Assembly: GCF_002288925.2 (NCBI RefSeq)
Contig: NW_022098008.1
Location: 2,168,814 to 2,232,813, forward strand
Source of the DNA: Delphinapterus leucas
Lineage: Eukaryota > Chordata > Mammalia > Artiodactyla > Monodontidae
DNA: 64,000 bases
Direction of reading: 5' to 3'
Within the stretch, counting starts at the first letter, position 1, and each line of letters begins with the position of its first letter. The position numbers were made by a program, and so were the translations under genes. Below are positions 10,771 through 23,062 of the stretch, in pieces. The notes under the pieces were generated by a model, which was given only the letters and a program-made list of their open reading frames with translations, did not search any database and was not told the DNA's origin.

Positions 10771-13700
10771 CCATACCCTGTCTTATATATCGACTGGTTT
10801 TGAGATCGGGCGAGAAAGGGATGGGCAGTCATGCATCAGCCCTTTTAAACTCAACAGCTGTCCTGCAATTAGAAGTGAGTGTTTGGCTGGGTGGCCTGGC
10901 ATGGGGAGCAGCAAGTAAAGGAAAGTACGCTCAGCTCCCAAACAGATCAGAGTATTGAGGATTCAAAGGTGAAGGACTCTACTGATGGTTCCTTGATTAC
11001 AATCCTCAAGAAGGCTCATAGCACCTGATTCATTGTCCTGAATTTCCTTAATTATTTATGAATATCTCATTCTTCTCCATAAACTCAAAAGTCCTGGTAA
11101 GTATAGGACAACCCAGGGAATTCTCTTCCTTCAGTCAAGACTACTCTTAAGTCAGTAAACATAGTTGTGTAGCCCTCAGACGAAGAGGTGCCTTAGTTTT
11201 CCTGGGTAATTGATTGCCCTGACTCACCCTAAGAGTTCACAGAATGGGCAGCTACATCTCACTGCAGTTTACCCAGGTGCCACTTGGTTGGTTAGGGAGA
11301 AGATGGATGGGGTTACCAAGCCAGCCCAGAGGGGAATTCCTAGGAAGGACTCTTACTAATGCAGAGCTTTAGGAGAACAAGTTATCTGTTCCAAGTGCTA
11401 CTCTTTGTAGATGTGCAAACACAGGCCAGGGGCACTAAGTGAATTTGCTAGACCTCAAGGTGAGTTTGCCATCACCGGGAGCCTAGAATTGGCTCTCTGC
11501 TCACTAATGGCCCTGTCTCTATTCATTAAAGTGCATCTCTCATCCTGCAACCTTCTTTTTGTCATGCCTCTCCCACGAGCATTAAGAAACATGATGTTGT
11601 GTGTCTGAGTCATCAAGTCAATGCCCTACCAGGTTAGCCAATCCCAAGAGAAATCTGTGTCCCGGGCCTGTCACACCCTTCTGGTGCCTCATCAACACCA
11701 AACTCCCCCACGTCCCATTCTGATCACTGTGCTCACGAGGACCCCCGTCAGCTATAAAACTTGAGCCTTTGTGAAGAGGGTCGGGTGAGGTGGGGTCAGG
11801 CCACTCAAGATGGCTGTTCCCTTGTTCTCTGTCCATCCCCTGCCTGACCAACGTGTGCATCACCTACACTTACTCACCTGAGTGACCGTCCTGTGTAGTT
11901 GCCTCAGTCCCCAGCTGGTGATTGTTCTTATCGAAGGAGCAGTGAGGGGCGTGCCCCTTGCTGGTTTCCCTGGTAACTAATGAGCCACCTGATGTTACCT
12001 CCCCCCACCAGGAGTGAAGACTCATGTTCTTCCCACAGTCCACCGTACACGGTGGGGTGTTTCTCCAGGTCGCTGCCTCAGACGGGTAAGCTCCCCAACC
12101 ATTAAACCACTGACGTCTCTGTTGCTGACTCCCAGCTCTTTCTTCGGTCTTACAGCTGGGCAAGCACAGGCCTTGTAGGCCTGCGGGGTGCAGCCCAACA
12201 GGTGGGTGGACAATTTGCCTTAATTTTGTGAAGTGATTTCATGTTCACCTATCCTTGATTTAACAGAGGCTCACCAATCTTGGCATTGTATCCAGCAACA
12301 ACACCCTGACAGATAAGGTTATTCCAAGAAAATGGTATTTTCTTCAAGATTTAGCATTTTCATCGTTACTTCCACTTCGCTTTCGAGGTGGAGTGCTCAG
12401 CCCTGCTAGAAACCACTGCTTGACCTCCCCTGCAGGCAGACATCAACGTTTCTGCTGTTTCCAGACTGGGCTGCTCCTCACTTACACCTCCTCACATACG
12501 CCATGGTCTCTGCTGGGGAAGGGGCACTTGGTCGGGCAGGTTGGCCCAGCAGCACTATACACACCTGTCTGCAGTCTCCCAAAGAACTGTCCCCCTGACC
12601 TGCATTCCTCTGTTCTCTTTGGTTTGCATGAAGCATGTCCATTACATAAGCACATGTTTTTTAATCCTGGGTTAAGTGTTAGGGCTATTTTGTATTTCTA
12701 AATCCTTTACCCCATCACTGTAGGAGCCCACCCTCCTTTAAGACTTGTCCCCTCAAGTCCACATCTTGATATTAGAGCTTCACTACCTTTCAGTTTCCAA
12801 TTTGTGTTCAGCTTGCTTGCCAAGGAGAGGCATCTGGTCTACCAGGCATCTCCTGGCGGTATAGCTGAATCAGAATAGTCACTCAACACCTAAAGTGCTT
12901 AATACGTATAATGTACATAATATAGTTTTCTGTGAAGACTTAGTTTTTCTCAGCCAATCCTTGCTATTAAAGCATTTTCAAAGTTCTCTGTAATGAAATT
13001 CTTCCAGGGAATGTTGGTCATTTTCTATTTCCTGCCATCCATCAACCAAAACTCTTTCCTCTTTGCGTGGAATTCTCCATTGTGTGTAGCGTTGAGGGCA
13101 CAGTAGCCCATGCCTCCCATAATGGAGGCCAAGTGGGGACATCTTTCCTCCCCTGTTTCCTGGAAGCCAGAGGCTTGGTGTGTGACCTTCTTACCCCAAA
13201 CTTGTGTTTTTAAGGAGGGTCTCAGTATCTGCTGGGCCCTTTGGGGTTTGCCCACAGGGACCGAGGGAAAGTCAGCAGCAGGGGGTCCCACATGCATCCT
13301 CATGCCCTTTGCCCTGCTCACGTTTCTCACTGGTCCCCCAGTGTAACCACCAGCCCAGAGCTACATTCCTTCTTCTCCCAAGCTAGCAAGAGTTGGCTCC
13401 CACCACTGCTGACCACAAAGCCTGGGTGAGTCACACCAACAGGTTGAAGAAAGTGGAGTCTCAATCCAGCTATTTCCCAGTCACCCTCTACCTCATTATC
13501 CTGTGTGAGAAAGTACATTAGTCAAAACAGACCATAACTCTGCATATCTTACAGCAGATCATACAGAAAATCAACATGGCACACCTTATAGAACCAGCAA
13601 GTCACATTTCTCATGTTTTATATCACTCATTAATGTCTATGTTAGCAAATGGAAAGTTCTGTTGGAAATCTTCACAGCACTTTTATAAATGTCTAATTGA

Positions 13701-14737
13701 ATATCGTTTCTTGTACCTTAATGTAGGGCAGACATTTCAATTTTTAAACTCAAAGGCATCTTGTTAAATAGCATTGTCATCATTTTCCAATGACAATTTA
13801 TTTAGACCCCTTTTTTCCTTCCTCTGTGCCCTTAACATCAGCAAATTTTCTCCATACACCTCAGACGCTTTGACTTGGAAACTTTAGAATTTCTCCCCTA
13901 TGTTTGTTTATAAATGTATAAAGAAAGACAAAAACTGCCTTTTGTCTTAAAATTGTCTTGAAACCTTCCTAATTCACAGTGAATACTGGACACAGGCCAA
14001 TGTTACATGGTGAGCCGTTAACCACCTGCCATTTCACTTATGTCTTCAGTAAGAGGCTGACACCCAATGCCTGTTGCCTGGAGTCGGATAACTTCCTCTT
14101 TCTGCAGGTCGGGACCAGTAGCCACTTGTCTGCAGGAGACAGAGCCTTTCAAATCCCCGGTTCTGAGCCTGATTTTGGAGAAAAGACGACTACTACATCC
14201 CGGCGTCCGACCGCGGGCCGGCTGGGGAGTTCAGCCACTGCAACCAGGCTCCATTTCAGCAGTCTGCCCACAGTAACTCGGAATAGGTTTCCCTATCCTG
14301 TCTTTCTGCACAGAGGGCCCCATGGGAGCATGCTGTAAAGGATCCCATCAAGCTAATAGGTACTGGGGTTTTAAGATCCACGGCTCCCTGATTGCAAGTA
14401 AAATACGTATGGTTGATCCCAAGCACTTGTCCTGTTGAGTCAATGTGCCTGGTGAGGGCAAGACGCAGCCAAGGGTCTCTCTGGTCCACAGCAGATTTCA
14501 TTTCACGATGACGTGTCACATTTAAAGAAGGCTGGTTTGATTTTTAGCTCAAAAATATTTACATGTTCAGAGGGCCTGTAGTTTTAATTTCCTGGGCTGA
14601 CCATCAGGAGGTTCACAATACAGCCGGAATTTAAGTTGATTTTTATTCTTTCCTAGGATTGATATTGTTGAAAATGTACAATTTTTTTCATTCTTTGTTG
14701 ACCCAGAAGTACTTACCAATGTGATGAAGGCTTCTAA
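10771..14737. other. Unassigned single-copy sequence, about 4 kb
   Basis: No mobile element is clear. Composition alternates between moderate GC (11400-12200, 13030-13500) and AT-rich (12880-13020, 13500-13980). I looked for splice-bounded open frames and found none better than chance. The 119-codon frame at 13979-14338 is not supported by any recognised domain. Confidence 0.35.
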
Positions 14738-15177
14738 GATGGTGCTGTGAATTAACTATCAATGTGTCCATCCCCAAATCCATATGTTGAAGCCCTAACC
14801 CCCAATGTGGCAGCATATAAGGAAGTGATTAGGGTTAAATGAGGTCATAGGGTGGGGTCCTTATCCTATAAGGTTGGTGTCCTCATAAGAAGAGACACCA
14901 GAGCTCTCTCTGTCTCTGTGTCTGTCTGTCTATCAATCTCTCTCCCTGTCTTTCTCTCTCCTCTCCCTGCCACACCTCACAATGTGCACATACCAAGGAA
15001 AGTCACAGAGAGAAGACAGCCATCTGCAGACCAGTAAGAGAGCTCTCACCAGACACAGACCTTTCCAGACCTTGATCTTGGATGTCCATCCTCCAGAACC
15101 CTGAGGAAATACATTTCTATTACTTAAGCCACCCAGCCTGTAATAGTTTCTCCTGACAGCTTGAGCAGACTATCACG
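14738..15177 (+). mobile_element. MLT1-type MaLR LTR (ERVL-MaLR), solitary and old
   Basis: The order of signature stretches is that of an MLT1 LTR: 'catatgttgaagccctaacc', a 'gattagggttaaatgaggtc' part, 'ggtgtcctcataagaagag', a pyrimidine-rich TCTG/TCTC section (14905-14970), 'cagagagaagacagccatct', 'ctccagaaccctgaggaaa', 'taagccacccagcctg' and an end near 'tgagcagactatc'. Nothing retroviral flanks it, so it is a solo LTR and not functional as a provirus. The pyrimidine section has grown slightly by slippage. Confidence 0.88.
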
Positions 15178-15960
15178 GCTGGAGGTTGGTCTGTCCACAC
15201 ATGTCCACAACTTCCTGGATTTGCACACAAGAGAGCTTTCTCCCATTTTATCTGTAAAGAAAGGCAATGTGCTTTGCTTATACTTGCTAGTGTGTTCAAC
15301 ATATCAATCAATCAAAATGAACCATAAGTAAACTGGTGTTTTGAATAAACATCCTAATGACAGTAAGAGTAGGATGTACCCATGAAGCCCTGATGGTGGG
15401 TCCCTGTGTGCCCGGCCCCCTATGGGAGCAGCTCCCCACTGCTCCTTGTCACTGAGAGCAACTTGCTCAGGGCGGTTATACATTCTGCAATAATGAGTCA
15501 TGTCAAGACTAAAAGTTTTGTTCCAGAAGTTTCCATAAACTCCCTAGAGTGCACTTCCCAGGGCCCAAGGGTCTGCCCTGCATTGTGAACAGATGGGGTT
15601 TCAGGTGTTGGGTTGGCTTTTCAGGTGGATTTTGGCATTGTTCCATCTGCTAGGTGTTTCTTCACATTCAAGGTCCTATGTTTTGTGCTTTTATTCTCTG
15701 TTTATCAATGAAAAGATTAAAAGCTTGTTGTAGACAAAGGTGGACTTGAAAATAGTTGTTGTCGAGCTCTGGGAGTGCTGCAGGACAGCGAGGCTCTTAT
15801 GACCGGAACCTCCCCTTTGGGTGCCCGTTGAGCTCCCTGAGCACGTGAATGTGACCTGTCAATGTCCCTTCTCATCAGGCACCCTATGTACCCAGTGTAA
15901 TAAGTGTACAATGATTAGAATAAACGGAACAATAGGCACTTTGCTTCTAGTTGGCGTGTT
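15178..15960. other. Unassigned sequence
   Basis: No recognised repeat or exon. Confidence 0.35.
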
Positions 15961-16080
15961 TAACACCACTCGGTGGGGTAAGTGTTACTTCCCACATTTT
16001 GTAGGTGAGGAGACGTAGTCACAGAGAGGTCCTCGCTCACCCACAGCCAGAAGTGGGACGTGGAAATGGCTGGATTTGTT
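15961..16080 (-). mobile_element. MIR SINE fragment, orientation as the classic 'acagatgaggaaactgag' core
   Basis: The stretch 'cccacattttgtaggtgagg', then 'cacagagaggtcc', 'cccacagccagaagtgg' and 'ggctggatttg' follows the MIR core sequence in order. Strand assignment follows the usual convention for this core and is less certain than the family. Confidence 0.65.
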
Positions 16081-18290
16081 CCTGAAAGAGTCTCCAAAGC
16101 CCAAATGCTATCAAACCAATTTAAAATTGTACCTGCTTTTAAGCTTCATTTGTTCTACATACCTTTGTTATAACTGAAATCACCTAGGAGGGAGAAAATA
16201 TCTTTCTGCATATGCCATCTTTCCAACAAAAACCTAGCTATTTACAAGGGAAAATAATTGCTATATTCACTAGAAACAAAATTTTGGAGGGCTAGGTGAA
16301 CATGGGAGACAGTTTCCTCGTCTGTCTATCCTGGAGCCCTAGGTCAGAGGTTACAGCACTGGCTCTCACTTTTGTCCCACCAGGACGGTGCCGCAGCCTG
16401 GGTCCATCAGAATCCCAAGGAGGGGACACACACGTGCAAAGAGCTCCTCTTTTGAAGATGCTGACAACAACCCATGTGGAATCAACTACCCAATTAGAAA
16501 TCACTGAATTACAATCACCCCCCTTTATAGTGGATCTTCTGACTTCTCAGAGTTATCACCTCAAACCCCAAAATGTCTGTCCCAGATACCAAATATACTC
16601 ATGCTTGAACAGTTCAGAAAGGCCAGTGGGGCACATTTGTTTATTATTTATTAACAACCACTTTCAGGAAATGATATTCTAGGCTACTGAAAGCAAAAGT
16701 TTTACTCTCAGCCATGGATTGCTGACTAGACAATACCGATACACCTGCTCAGGACCCCAGCCACTAGGACTTCCTCTGCCTTCTGCAGCCTGAATACCTG
16801 CAAAGCCTCTGCAGGTGTCCCTAGCCAAATGGGCACAAGAAAATAGAACTTTGAAATTGTATGGAGACTCACAGACCGTTCAAACTAATGGTCTGCATTA
16901 AATTCCTTTGGAAAGATAAGGTGAACATATGCTTTTAAACAGACCAGCACTGGGCTAATCTAATAGAAGAAGGATGAGGACACACTTGAGGGTGCAGTTT
17001 TGTGTAAGAGCCACACGAGGAGACCATGAAGACTCCAATCCCTGTTAATTCAGAGACAATGACTCTTTTCATCAAGCTTAGGAATCAAGATCCCTTACCC
17101 GAACTTTGTGTCTGGGTCCTGTTATACACCCTCATGTAATAACGTCAGTAAAAGATTTTGCCAGACTAAGCATTCCATGAGGGGCGTCGGCCTCTCTGAA
17201 GCCCTTTCCTCCCCAGGGCTGCTGGCTTATGAACTTGGGCGCCTGGGTTAACCCTGCTGGTTCATTCTCATTAGCTGGACCTCAGGGTCTTCTGTTCCTT
17301 TTTTTATCTTTTTGTTAATAAAGCACAACATTTACTGCTCCCAAATCGGACATTTATTAATTTTACAGGAACAATTGTCATACATCATGGTAATTCATCT
17401 TAAATGTGTCTAAAGTGACACTGAAAACTTGGGGTCCTTGGTAAATTTTTCCCAAATGAGAAGCAGGAAGCTTTGAGTCATGAGCTGTACTATTCTTTCA
17501 AAACTATTTCAAGAGCTCTTTTAGTTGCCACATACGACAGTAGGCTTATTAAGCTTTCTTGGGTCTCTGGCAGTGGAATAAAATCCTTGAGAAACTAAAT
17601 TTCATGAGTTCATAGAGCCTCCCTCCCAGCTGCTGATGCCCACGTGGAACTTGGCATGTGAGGCATCCTTCAGTTTCAAGATGGGAAGGTACTGAGTCTT
17701 ACAGTTTCCAAAGGTTAAGCAAGGGCATGTTTTGTGACCCCCAACTCTTCCTGTGTATGCATGTGAATATTTCATTTCATGATGGCAAAGGGAAAGCATT
17801 TAAAAGTCAAAAAAGATATCCAAACTGCATAAAAATGCAAATCACAGGAAAGAGGTAAGCTTTCCCTCGTGACACAGAACCTCGCTGGAAAATGATCAAG
17901 AGCTGTTTGAACATCTTTCACTCTCTGTCCTTTGATTATGATACACAGGGCGCATGACAACCAAAACTTTGGATGCTTCACCCTGATGGTTCAACTCCAG
18001 CTGCTTGAGGCGACGAGGATTATATATCTGATGAGAAACTGCACATCCCCCAAGCCCCAGGGCAGTAAGCAAGGGCTGCCAATAGGTAGGCATCCTCAGA
18101 GAATCCGTCACCTCCACCAGGAGATCACTTTAGACCCTGGATTGGGAAGAGGCTGAAAGATCTCCAACAGCAGTTTGTGCTGGGTACAGCAGTTTTCACA
18201 GATTTGGCCAAGGAACGAAGTCTCCAGCTGGATGGAAATCTTAGAAGGGGTTTTGACCTTTGCTCAACTCCTAATTGGGCAGAGACTTTG
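16081..18290. other. Unassigned single-copy sequence
   Basis: No clear repeat. The stretch 17290-17560 is AT-rich with several TTAAT and ATTTA strings and could be conserved, but this cannot be tested here. No exon is supported. Confidence 0.35.
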
Positions 18291-18940
18291 GTTATTAAGA
18301 GCATGGGCTCTGGAAATAACTCAACCACTTACTTTAAAAAATATATATATTGGAGTATAGTTGATTTACAATGTTGTGTTAGTTTCAGGTGTGCAGCAAA
18401 GTAAATCAGTAATATATCTACACTCTTTTTTAGCTTATTTTCCCATATAGGTCATTACAGGGTATTGAATAGTGTTCCCTGTGCTCTACAGTAGGTCCTT
18501 ATTAGTTACCTATTTTATATATAGTAGTGTGTATTTGTCAATCACAACCTCCCAATTTATCCCCCCGGTAACTGTAAGTTTGTTGTCTACGTCTGTGTCT
18601 CTATTTCTGTTTTGTAAATAGGTTCATTTGTACCATTTTTTTAGATTCCACAGATAAGCGATATCGTATGATATTTGTCCTCTGTCTGACTTACTTCACT
18701 CAGTACGGCAATCTCTAGGTCCATCCATGTTGCTGCAAATGGCATTATTTTGTTCTATTTTATGGCTGAGTAGTATTCCATCGTATATATGTACCAGTCA
18801 ACGACTTACTTTCTGAGCCTCAATTTTATCATGTGAGACATGAAGATAATAATGATTCCTATTTATAGGATTGTTGCAAAGATTGACTTGTTAACATTTA
18901 TAAACTCCAGTGTTTGGTTTATAGTGATCTCTATACAGGT
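18291..18940 (+). mobile_element. MIR SINE split by an L1 insertion
   Basis: The left part (18291-18335) reads 'gcatgggctctggaaataac' then 'tcaaccacttac'. The right part (18813-18940) resumes with 'ctgagcctcaattttatcatg', 'gataataatgattcc' and 'aggattgttgcaaagat'. Joined across the L1 (18336-18797), these give the continuous order of a MIR element, so the MIR was present before the L1 landed in it. Confidence 0.8.
18336..18797 (-). mobile_element. 5'-truncated L1, antisense, with target-site duplication
   Basis: The plus strand shows the reverse complement of an L1 3' UTR ('gagtatagttgatttacaat', 'gtttcaggtgtgcagcaaag', 'ctatttctgttttgtaaat') and the very end of ORF2 ('ccatccatgttgctgcaaat', 'gagtagtattccat'). 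A 15-bp duplication with one mismatch flanks it: tcaaccacttacttt at 18321-18335 and tcaacgacttacttt at 18798-18812. It landed within a MIR. Confidence 0.93.
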
Positions 18941-19515
18941 GTCTATTAATTTTTTTTATTCTTAATTTCAGCATGTTTTTTCCCTTCCCACTTTCTGTGT
19001 TTCCTTCACAGAAGTGATATCTTCTTGGATGTTACTAAAGGCATGCACTGATTTTCTAACTTTTGCTTCTAGTTTCTGTAATAAATCATTTTTGGAGATT
19101 TACCGTATTCATTTTCATAAACTTCGTCTAAAAGGTTAAGCCTTGAGTGATAAGAGTTCATTGTCAGCAGGAAGGTGTCTATATGGCCCTTGGCCTGTTT
19201 TCCATCCACATAGAGCCTGGTAAAATCAACTACTGATTGAGAAAGTGAAGCATTTACGTTGGGATTGAAACTCAGGCAATACTTTACATCAGCAGCCTTC
19301 CTCTGTTATAAATGTTTATCTCCACACATTGTGAGACCTAGTCTAAATAAAAGCAGAGGAGAATTGCAGAGACTCCCTAACTAGTAACAATCCAACTGAG
19401 GATCACCCCAAATCCCATATCTAGCCACAAACTACCAGCAGCCTGGATCCCCCTGCATCCATTTCTAAGTAGTTTGACCTCACCCCCAATAAACGGACAC
19501 CAAACTGTCCGGGGA
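18941..19515. other. Unassigned sequence
   Basis: AT-rich on the left, mixed on the right. No element recognised. Confidence 0.35.
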
Positions 19516-19518
19516 AGA

Positions 19519-19539
19519 CCACGCCCCCTAGTGGGCAGT
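19519..19539 (-). promoter_or_regulatory. Candidate CTCF-binding motif (strong match)
   Basis: On the minus strand the sequence reads ctgcccactagggggcgtgg, which agrees well with the remembered CTCF consensus (core CCA-C/T-AG-G-GGGC followed by G). Such a match to a roughly 20-bp motif is rare by chance, but occupancy cannot be read from sequence. It points away from the plus-strand site at 21884, so the two are divergent. Confidence 0.5.
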
Positions 19540-21883
19540 TAGGGTAACTGAAAACCTGTGTCTCCTCAATCTGCACCCCTGTGGTCCGCACGACACCTCA
19601 AAGGGGGATTGCACACGTGCTGTGTTCCGTTACTCTCCGTCTTTAACTACCTGCAACGTCATGGATTCTGCTGCGTCCAGGTGGAGAGCGTGCATCCCCG
19701 GCAGGGGTGTCTAAACCTAGGTGCCGTCGCTGTTGATGACACGGGGTGGACGCCTGCCAGTCAGCTCTGACCGAGCTCGGCCGCATCGTATTTCATCCCC
19801 GACGGCACTTTCCTCTCCGCCGTCCCCTCGGAGTTAACGCAGAGAAAGGCGTTTATACGGAGAGTGACTGGCCCAGATGCCGGGTGTGACTGTGTCTAAG
19901 GAAGAAGAAGGCTCTGGGTCTCTGCTGCTCTGAGTTTCTGCCCCCGTTAGGACCCCTCCCCCTTTTCCCGGCCCTCCGCACGTCGGTGGTTGTGGACGGT
20001 ACCCACCTGGATTCAGTGCAGATGGAACCAGAAGGGTGACATTGCCACGATGGGGCCATCGCATCTCGTGTGGGCCCCGAGTACTAGCCTGGAGACAGTG
20101 CGCCTGGGGTGTAGAATCCATGAGAGTGGCGAGGTTCAGGACACGCCACCCAGCACGCAGTGCCTCAGCATCTGGAATATTCTGGGCTGAAAGCGCTTGA
20201 GAGAAAGGCAGGCAGGAGGGACTCTCCCTCTTCCCCTTTTCCCTTGAGGCAAGTGACAGGACCCTCACCAGAGAGGTGCCCTCCACACCCAGGGGCAGAA
20301 GCCTCCATGCCTCCGGGATGGAGGGACTCCCAGAGGCACCTGGACACGCAGGCCCTGCTGAGCTGCCCATTCTCACACCCTTGGGCTCCCTCACCCCGCT
20401 GTCCTGCCTCCTTTTCCAAGACTCTCCAGGCTTCATCGAGCCCAGTGTAAAAATGCTCAGATGCCGTTTCTCATATCTTCATCTCCTCGTGAAGGTTCCT
20501 GGTCACCTAAAATTTATATTAAATGAATCTGGACGCCTTTCCCCTGTGACTCTGTGTTGGTCAGTTTAACTTCCAGACCCAGTCAGGGTCCTAAGAGGCC
20601 AGAGGAAAATGTTCCTCCCTGTCAGGGTTCATAGAAGCAACTTGGATGACTTGGGGCAACCCTGTTTCCCATCTGATGTAATTTCTTACTAAGAAAATTT
20701 CATACATAAAAGTTTTGTTAATTAGCAACATTTTATCCCCAACAGTGTAACGTAGTAAGTTGGGCAAAAAGCCACATTCACAGAAATCCATCCACGGAAG
20801 CACATGTCTGCTCCAAACTTCTCCCCACCGAGGCTGCCCCGTGTTACCTGCAGGGCCCCCCACACCTGCTCCCCTTTATTTGGGGGCCCCATGGGAGCCG
20901 CGTTTTGAGGGGTGGGCTGGGGCAGAGGGTGAGGAGAGGAGAAACACAGAGAGGCCAGGTCCAGGGGCCAGATGACCCCCATGGAGGAGCGCAAGACAGT
21001 GGTTGCAGAGACCATGGGGGACACCAAGGGCAGGGTGGGGACTGAGGCAAAATGCAGAGAACCGAGTCACAGAAACAAATCTCGGCCTCCTGCAGGCCCT
21101 GCTCCCATTGGTGACTCTGACCCTTTGCGAGAAAGCCTGGAAGCCACGTGTTGGCTTTAAAATTCTCATTAACACAAAGAGTAGCAACTTGATTTTTAGA
21201 AGCACTGTGGAGACTCCCTGCACTACCGCCTCCCCAAAATCCTCAGTCAGATTCAGCCCTAAGCTGCCAGCCTGAGACCCCTGCTTTCAATAACATATGA
21301 AGTCACCTAAGATGGGCCATCCTTTGGAAGATTTTTGAGGTCCTACACTAAAACTCCTGGTAAAGGAACCCCCTGTTAAAAGGGAATTCCTCCCAGTGTT
21401 TGAGGGGAGCTGAGATCCCCTGGCCTCCTTGTTTTGCAGATTAAGGAAAGGGTGCACCTGTCCACAGTCGAGTGACTGCCCCTGACTGGGGTCCATCCTC
21501 GGAACCCCAGACTCCTACGTGGTCTTTGTCAAACTTGAGCTACAGTGGAGGCTGGAGGCCAGTCCTGCAAGCAAGGACAGAGAGAAAGTCTGTGCTTCGG
21601 GACGAGGGAGTGAGAAGAATCTTGGTGAGAAAAGTTTAATGAGGAAAATGCACATTATCTTATGAGTGTAAGTTCTTTTGGATAACTGTTTTCAGAGGAC
21701 TGTTGTCTGAAAGCCTCGTCTTTGAAGAAAACTAGTCCTGGTGCTTGTGTCTCGCTACTTTTTTACCGACGTCCCTCTGCCCTTGCGAGGCCTGGCCTTT
21801 GCTTACAGGTCTCGCTCCATCCAGTGAAGGACCGTCCTGAGGCAGAGGCCCTAGTGGAGAAATCCAACCCAAGGGTGGCTGGG
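19540..21883. other. GC-richer unassigned sequence with CpG patches
   Basis: CpG dinucleotides are denser at about 19740-19860 (roughly 14 by hand in 120 bp) than in surrounding DNA. A 200-codon minus frame (19834-20436) is GC-composition driven: it overlaps open frames in other phases and shows no recognised domain. No repeat family is recognised. Confidence 0.35.
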
Positions 21884-21900
21884 AAACACTAGGGGGCCCT
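21884..21900 (+). promoter_or_regulatory. Candidate CTCF-binding motif (moderate match)
   Basis: Contains cactagggggccc, which fits the CTCF core in the plus orientation. The bases upstream of the core are less typical. Paired with the minus-strand motif at 19519 it forms a divergent pair 2.4 kb apart. Confidence 0.4.
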
Positions 21901-22825
21901 TCCTTGAGCAAAAGGAACAGACTTACCCTGCCAGTTAATCCGCACCCCCGGCCTCCTGCTTACAAGACTCATGGAAAAGCTGTGAACATTCCAGAACACG
22001 CAGTGGGAACGGAGGGGAGTGGGGTGGGGGCTGGCACAGGTGCTCAGCTCGGACACCGAGGGGCCGATGCCGCAGGGTCCAGATGGGGGCGCCCTGATCA
22101 GTGTCCCGTCAACACACGTGGAAGACTTGCTCCCGAAGGCGCCTGGGCCCGCGGTGCCAGGGCGGCACGGAAACCCAGTCTGATCCCGAGCGACTCTGTT
22201 TCCTAACCCCCGCCTAATCGGAGTTCGGGGACCATCCTCTCAGAGTCCCTCCGGCTACAGGTCAGCACAGAATTGAGGACACGATCATTAAAGTCTGTGG
22301 CTGCCACCAGAGAGAATTTTTAAAGCACAATTTCAGCTATGTCATAGAACGTGTTACATGTTGCAGTGGACTTCCAAGAGAATTATGGGATCATGCTTGT
22401 TTGAACGTCCATGGCAGCTGTTTTCTCAGCCCAGATGCCCTAGAAAGTAGACACTAAGGCTAACTTGTAGGTGAGCAATTTGGGGAGTGTGGGCAGAGGG
22501 TGATAAACAGGAAGGAAACAGGGAGGTCAGGGAAGGAGGGAAGCCGATTCGATGTAGAGTGTCTGAGCTGGTGCAAGAGTCACAAGAAAAAGTCTGTTGC
22601 TCTGTTCTGAGGAGCTTCGCTGGGCAGATGGGTGAGATCAGGAGGCAGAGGAAGCCACCTGCCGGCATCCCTGACTCTGGCTCCCATTGCTGGTGCTTGT
22701 GTGCCTCCGTCTTCCCCACTTGCTGGCTGTGTCATCGCCCCTCGGGGTGGCTGGTCCTGGACCACTGAGCCAGGGAGAGGCAGGGCCGGCTCTCTTCTGC
22801 TTTACAGAGTGTTGAAGATCTATCT
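21901..22825. other. Unassigned sequence with a CpG-enriched part
   Basis: Positions 22010-22200 hold about 18 CpGs by hand count. From 22260 on the composition is ordinary. No exon or repeat family is recognised. Confidence 0.35.
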
Positions 22826-23062
22826 CCACCGATATCTATCTATCTATCTATTATCTGTCTATCATCTATCTATCACCTGTCTATCATCTATCTATTATCT
22901 ATCATTTATTTACATCTCTATCTATCTATCTATCATTATCTATCATCTATCTATCACCTGTCTATCTATCTATCATCTATCATCTGTCTATCATTTATTT
23001 ATATCTATCTATATCTATCTATCTATCTATCTATCATTTATCTACCTACCTACTTATTTAAC
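22826..23062. repeat. TCTA microsatellite, long and interrupted
   Basis: Repeats of TCTA with regular ATC, GTC and TTTA interruptions form higher-order blocks such as 'tatcatctatctatcacctg', which recurs. The array reads through one frame without stops, which alone explains most of a 242-codon frame at 22632-23360. Likely variable in length between individuals. Confidence 0.95.

Noticed and set aside
19834..20436. 200-codon minus-strand frame
   Set aside because: GC-rich, overlapped by long frames in other phases on both strands, no recognised domain and no splice or promoter context.
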